NCBI RefSeq assembly: GCF_038019025.1
Contig: NZ_CP150496.1
Span: forward strand, 1,752,001-1,816,000
Direction of reading: 5' to 3'
DNA length: 64,000 nt
Source: Polaribacter marinaquae
Lineage (GTDB): Bacteria > Bacteroidota > Bacteroidia > Flavobacteriales > Flavobacteriaceae
In this document: piece by piece, positions 62,401 through 64,000 of the stretch
Layout: every line of letters starts with the position of its first letter
How positions within the stretch are numbered: position 1 is the first letter of the stretch
Position numbers and translations under genes: made by a program
Notes under the pieces: generated by a model
The model's database searches: none
Told to the model about the DNA's origin: nothing
The model's input: the letters and a program-made list of their open reading frames with translations, nothing else

Positions 62401-64000
62401 ACCTCCATCAGAAGTAATTTTTAAAACTCCTTCTGTAAAAGTTGCGGTTTCACCAGCGCCATAAGTTGTACCATCTACAACAAAAGCTGCTATACTTAAT
62501 GGATCTCCGTCTAAATCTGAATCATTTGTTAACAATCCGTTTGCTGCAGTTACAATTAACTGCGCATCTTCTGTTGTCGAATTTACTTCGTCTACAACTA
62601 CCGGATTATCATTTACTGATGTTACTGTAATTCCGATTGTTGCAACATTTGATGTCAATGGCGTTCCGTCGTTATCCTGAATTGTATAATTAATATTTGC
62701 TGGTCCGTTAAAATTATCTGCCGGATCAAATGTTACATTTCCTAAATTATCAACAGAATAAGTTCCAACTCCTGCAATTAATAATGGTATTGCAGTGTTT
62801 CCTGTATTTGTTGGATCGTTTGGATCTATTAAAGTAACTGTTGATGGATCTACAGCAACATCATCTGTATCATTATTACCAATTGTAGCAACGGTAACAT
62901 CGGTATCTTCTAATGTTGTTGTTCCTAAATCATTTACTGCTATTGGTGCATCATTAACAGGTGTAACTGTTATATCTAAAGTTCCAGGAACTGTTGCAGA
63001 ACCATCTGTAACATTATATGTTATTTGCGGCACTACTCCGTTAAAGTTAGTTGCTGGTGTAAAAATATAACTACCATCTGATGAAATTTCTATAGAACCT
63101 TCTGTTAAACTTACCGTTTCACCTGCTGTGTAAACGTTTCCTCTAACTTCAAAAGTTGCTATACTTAATGGATCTCCGTCTAAATCTGAATCATTGGTTA
63201 ACAATCCGTTTGCTGCAGTTACAATTAACTGCGTATCTTCTGTTGTCGAATTTACTTCGTCTACAACCACCGGATTATCATTTACTGATGTTACAGTAAT
63301 TCCGATTGTTGCAACATTTGATGTCAATGGAGTTCCGTCGTTATCCTGAATTGTATAATTAATATTTGCTGGTCCGTTAAAATTATCTGCCGGATCAAAT
63401 GTTACATTTCCTAAATTATCAACAGAATAAGTTCCAACTCCTGCAATTAATAATGGTATGGCAGTGTTTCCTGTATTTGTTGGATCGTTTGGATCTATTA
63501 AAGTAACTGTTGATGGATCTACAGCAACATCATCTGTATCATTATTACCAATTGTAGCAACGGTAACATCGGTATCTTCTAATGTTGTTGTTCCTAAATC
63601 ATTTACTGCTATTGGTGCATCATTAACAGGTGTAACTGTTATATCTAAAGTTCCAGGAACTGTTGCAGAACCATCTGTAACATTATATGTTATTTGCGGT
63701 ACTACTCCGTTAAAGTTAGTTGCTGGTGTAAAAATATAACTACCATCTGATGAAATTTCTATAGAACCTTCTGTTAAACTTACCGTTTCACCTGCTGTGT
63801 AAACGTTTCCTCTAACTTCAAAAATTGCTATACTTAATGGATCTCCGTCTAAATCTGAATCATTTGTTAACAATCCGTTTGCTGCGGTTACAATTAACTG
63901 CGTATCTTCTGTTGTCGAATTTACTTCGTCTACAACCACCGGATTATCATTTACTGATGTTACAGTAATTCCGATTGTTGCAACATTTGATGTTAATGGC
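53470..64000 (-). CDS. Giant SprB-like surface adhesin, type B T9SS cargo (5' end outside window)
   Basis: Over 3,500 residues are in the window and the frame is open to base 64000; the GTG near 63939 is not a start, because the repeat continues in frame beyond it ([17 protein letters not shown]). Order from the open N-terminal side is as follows. Cadherin/VCBS-like repeats ([18 protein letters not shown]) come first, including near-identical 223-residue double modules, then thrombospondin-type-3 calcium repeats ([18 protein letters not shown]). A non-repeat domain of ~245 residues (57790-58530) and more calcium repeats follow. Five identical-looking 125-residue modules (54887-56740) and further calcium repeats come before the C-terminal domain. 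That domain has [19 protein letters not shown] and [16 protein letters not shown], the gliding-motility/T9SS type B signal. Exported through T9SS with the SprF-like partner downstream; likely function is adhesion, perhaps gliding. Confidence 0.93.
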   Translation of the reverse strand, partial: PLTSNVATIGITVTSVNDNPVVVDEVNSTTEDTQLIVTAANGLLTNDSDLDGDPLSIAIFEVRGNVYTAGETVSLTEGSIEISSDGSYIFTPATNFNGVVPQITYNVTDGSATVPGTLDITVTPVNDAPIAVNDLGTTTLEDTDVTVATIGNNDTDDVAVDPSTVTLIDPNDPTNTGNTAIPLLIAGVGTYSVDNLGNVTFDPADNFNGPANINYTIQDNDGTPLTSNVATIGITVTSVNDNPVVVDEVNSTTEDTQLIVTAANGLLTNDSDLDGDPLSIATFEVRGNVYTAGETVSLTEGSIEISSDGSYIFTPATNFNGVVPQITYNVTDGSATVPGTLDITVTPVNDAPIAVNDLGTTTLEDTDVTVATIGNNDTDDVAVDPSTVTLIDPNDPTNTGNTAIPLLIAGVGTYSVDNLGNVTFDPADNFNGPANINYTIQDNDGTPLTSNVATIGITVTSVNDNPVVVDEVNSTTEDAQLIVTAANGLLTNDSDLDGDPLSIAAFVVDGTTYGAGETATFTEGVLKITSDGGYTFTPASNFNGTVPEITYNVTDGSATVPGTLDITVTAVNDAPVAIADSNDTNEDTPLTVSAVNGILANDTDLENDTLTVTALTINGNSETVGAPISLTEGVLQIESDGSYTFTPTANFNGDVPQVTYTANDGLNSVMSTLDIVVNPINDAPIAVLDTNTTNEDTPLTVTAANGLLTNDSDTENSSLSVTTFTVNGTTYIAGNTVSLAEGSLLINSDGSYTFTPIANFNGSLPQIAYTITDGANTANSTLDISVSPINDAPVATNDVTSTDPGVAVVIAVLPNDTDIDGDVLNVSSIVTQPANGTVVINGDNTITYTPNPGFNKGSDSFEYQVCDTNGLCDSATVNITVPKSFLPPVANPDAESTSEDVTLTVDAVNGLLNNDTDSNPGETLTVVTFQIDGTNYTAGETATITEGQITINADGSYTFVPTANYNGSVPVINYTISDGTPTDNSSSTLTLNITPVNDVPVAIADTKTTPEDVQLNVDASAGLLINDSDTDGTPLTLTQFTINGTDYAAGTTVNLVEGAITVNGDGSYIYNPATDFLGAVPQVTYTVTDGSLSTTSTLDISVTGVNDAPVAVDDLGNTSNEDAPVNVSLITNNDTDDSAAIDATTIILIDPNNAANTGNSSNPLVISGVGSYSVDTLGNVVFTPLPNFNGVADIKYTVEDNEGLVSNEAVIGITITAVNDAPNAVADVNTTAEDTVLAVNASNGLLINDNDVEGTPLTILEFTVGGVDTPAGNTISLTEGDLIINSDGSYTFTPALDFTGNVPQITYTVSDGNENSDATLDITVTGENDAPVAGNDTETTIQNTPVTIATVTANDTDTDGTIDASTITLIDPNNASNTGNSTTPLIIAGEGTYTVDNLGNIVFTPELEFTGEANVIYTVEDNNGLLSNEAQVTVTVLPDTDGDGIIDSVDLDDDNDGISDVVENGGNDPLADTDNDGIPDYKDPDNITLDENNDGIDDNFDKDKDGIIDQFDNDSDNDGISDLVEAGGVDADGDGKVDNFTDTNNDGLDDAIANNPLPVLDSDGDGVPNYKDLDSDADGIIDNIEAQNPLTYVAPSGVDTDKDGIDDAYDLDCAPCGSITGSPVNNPENADSDALPNYLDLDSDNDGIVDNIEWQTTVGYIAPGADSDGNGLADVYETAPGSGNPIRFPLNTDGIDPPDYTDVDSDGDGVLDTVEAYDTDGDNVADNGNVFSGVDSDGDGLDDAFDLNTGGLSDQDAASNNNQDVTLFPNDQDPGTAEVDFRDKITFGVQIDTDGDGITDDIDIDDDNDGIVDVVESLGYIPSSSANDPRCILPNVSFQNPTYVAGTGVSGSGSIGAKYRFENVVDVTGFGGTGGILDAIVEITDIKGGASLISIDNSTTGNPDAWQPEYTVPTPTGNKAEMAFRVTLVNDNTNTLYNISRFSGAIFDIDGANARESVILSRPGLYAVDNETLLNVTDNPATGLVTFEGPDDTYAGVDVSPRLATYFGYYNTSAFDIRFSAELLSASSNTNLGSVLFSGCAINGLFEGNTASSSPSQTNGTSENSGPGTFPLFTVNDGIDSDGDGISDDKDIDSDNDGIPDNVEAQTTAGYIKPISATADADMDGLIDAYDNNAVISGLIPVDTEGDFNPDYLDLDSDNDGLNDTEEAGFVKATVNNDSDADGLLDSYDDNNTAGALFDVNDDQDNGAIDLPDLDNTSTPEVDYREIKDNDNDGVPDSVDLDDDNDGIPDSVEQNGDPLRDTDKDGIPDSLDLDSDGDGISDLIESGFGQVDLDNDGRIDGAETNSGANGLFDAIEDGVESGTTINNPQDSDKDGVLDFQDIDDDNDGINTLEEDVVSINGDPTDDDSDNDGIPNYLDEDDDNDGVLTKDEDNNNNGNFNDDDDNNDGTPDYLDSLDTDNDGIPDSEDLDDDNDGNPDSSDPNPLVPAVSPETLTVVEGLSGVANVLANDDYLPGANTTITDAGTGTAAGVVSFDPLTGEMTYTPAEGEEGTTVTVDYTVCNTAVNPSVCKTTAVTITVQPDNDNDGDPDVTDLDDDNDGNLDSSDPNPLVPAVSPDVLTVVEGLSGVVNVLANDDYLPGTNTTITDAGTGTAAGVVSFDPLTGEMTYTPAVGEEGTTVTVDYTVCNTAVNPSVCKTTAVTITVQPDNDNDGDPDITDLDDDNDGNPDSSDPNPLVPTVSSDVLTVVEGLSGVVNVLANDDYLPGTNTTLTDAGTGTAAGVVSFDPLTGEMTYTPAIGEEGTTLTVDYTVCNTAVSPSVCRTETVTITVQSDNDNDGDPDVTDLDDDNDGNPDSSDPNPLVPTVSSDVLTVVEGLSGVVNVLANDDYLPGTNTTLTDAGTGTATGVVSFNPLTGEMTYTPAIGEEGTTVTIDYTVCNTAVSPSVCKTETVTITVQPDNDNDGDPDVTDLDDDNDGNPDSSDPNPLVPTVSSDVLVVTINTPGVVNVLANDDYLPGTNTTLTDAGTGTAAGVVSFDPLTGEMTYIPAVGEEGTTVTIDYTVCNTAVSPSVCKTETVTITVEGDTDGDGIPNNIDLDDDNDGIPDSVEQNGDPLRDTDNDGIPDHLDLDSDGDGVNDVVEAGNGALDADNDGVIDGADTGSGSNGLFDGVEVTPESGTIDYTPVDTDKDGKPDFQDTDDDGDGVDTIDEDVVSVNGDPTDDDTDKDGIPNYLDTDDDGDGIDTSDEDVALINGDPTDDDTDKDGIPNYLDTDDDGDGIETIDEDNNGDSNLNNDDDDLDGIPDYLDADDTDGDGVPDSVDLDDDNDGIPDFIENGGDNSLDTDSDGIPDHLDLDSDGDSLTDLEESGSGATDANNDGVIDGSDTGSGLNGLFNDLETFDDSGILSYIVRNTDSDDKKDFQDIDDDNDGILTIDEYMFDCDNDQIQDHMDVTNCDLVPNAFSPNGDGNNDTFVIPALANYPNFKLEISNRWGNKVYEYSNNGKTSPDWWDGYSTGRLTLNDSKPVPTGTYFYIIYFNDGVRKPITGWVYLNR
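54887..56740 (-). repeat. Five tandem 375-bp repeats in the giant adhesin gene
   Basis: Copies begin at 54887, 55262, 55637, 56012 and 56387 with exact 375-bp spacing and few substitutions. Each encodes 125 residues: a calcium-binding DxDxDG stretch, a [15 protein letters not shown] domain and [16 protein letters not shown] with two conserved Cys. Confidence 0.92.
62572..64000 (-). repeat. 669-bp near-perfect tandem repeats in the giant adhesin gene
   Basis: The marker TGTTGTCGAA starts at 62572, 63241 and 63910, an exact 669-bp period. Two full copies and part of a third differ at only a few bases. Each encodes a 223-residue pair of cadherin/VCBS-like domains. More copies probably lie beyond the window. 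Confidence 0.92.

Noticed and set aside
54761..63739. Many open frames of 60-150 codons on the plus strand across the giant adhesin gene, including Leu/His-rich ones.
   Set aside because: They are mirror frames of the DxDxDG and beta-repeat codons on the minus strand, recur with the repeat period, and lack promoters or family resemblance.
63937..63939. GTG as the start of the giant adhesin gene.
   Set aside because: The frame stays open to base 64000 and continues the same 223-residue repeat, so the true start is outside the window.

Overview
The window is an AT-rich chromosomal segment from a gliding marine Flavobacteriaceae-type bacterium, with Polaribacter or Tenacibaculum relatives the best guess. 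The evidence is gldE/gldD next to ssb and mutY, type IX secretion (T9SS) cargo of both C-terminal classes, a PorP/SprF protein, TonB receptor plus lipoprotein pairs, A-rich translation starts without Shine-Dalgarno sites, and Bacteroidetes promoters of the form TAnnTTTG. I saw no rRNA, tRNA, CRISPR array, insertion sequence or prophage. Coding density is high. The largest gene-free gap is about 330 bp (28184-28517), and it carries regulatory structure.

Layout. 1-1.4 kb: ribonuclease G (cut by the window edge), a 29-residue basic ribosomal-type protein and an HU protein, all leftward. 1.4-6.6 kb: rightward mutY, ssb, gldE, gldD and a lipoprotein. 6.6-17 kb: a long leftward run with waaA, two YeeE/YedE membrane proteins, the molybdenum cofactor genes moaA, moeA, moaC, mobA and moeB, and a membrane-anchored MutS-like ATPase. 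A four-helix-bundle gene with inverted-repeat ends sits between moeA and moaC. 17-18.2 kb: rpmA and an extended rplU. 18.3-21.7 kb: an M16 peptidase pair. 21.8-23.2 kb: an EamA transporter and a Cys-rich HMA lipoprotein.

23.3-32 kb is probably a phosphate-acquisition locus. It has a beta-helix lipoprotein and TonB receptor facing left, and a phosphate-porin family protein and a PiT transporter facing right. Pho-box-like direct repeats with 11-bp period lie near three of these genes, and an orphan terminator in the divergent gap suggests a small RNA or attenuator. 32-36 kb: a patatin-Omp85 protein and uvrC.

36.3-44.5 kb is the least understood part. It has an unknown small protein, two paralogous multi-pass membrane proteins, a histidine kinase and NarL/LuxR-type response regulator, a tail-collar protein, a large T9SS surface protein and a 58-residue protein. 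Three copies of a near-palindrome lie about 110 bp upstream of three of these genes and may mark the regulon of the response regulator.

44.5-50.4 kb: housekeeping genes (DUF4230 protein, lspA, TraR/DksA-like, ileS). 50.5-64 kb: an OmpA/PD40 protein, a PorP/SprF protein and a giant SprB-like adhesin of over 3,500 residues, still open at the window end. The adhesin is built of near-identical tandem DNA repeats (five of 375 bp and at least two of 669 bp) and ends in a type B T9SS signal.
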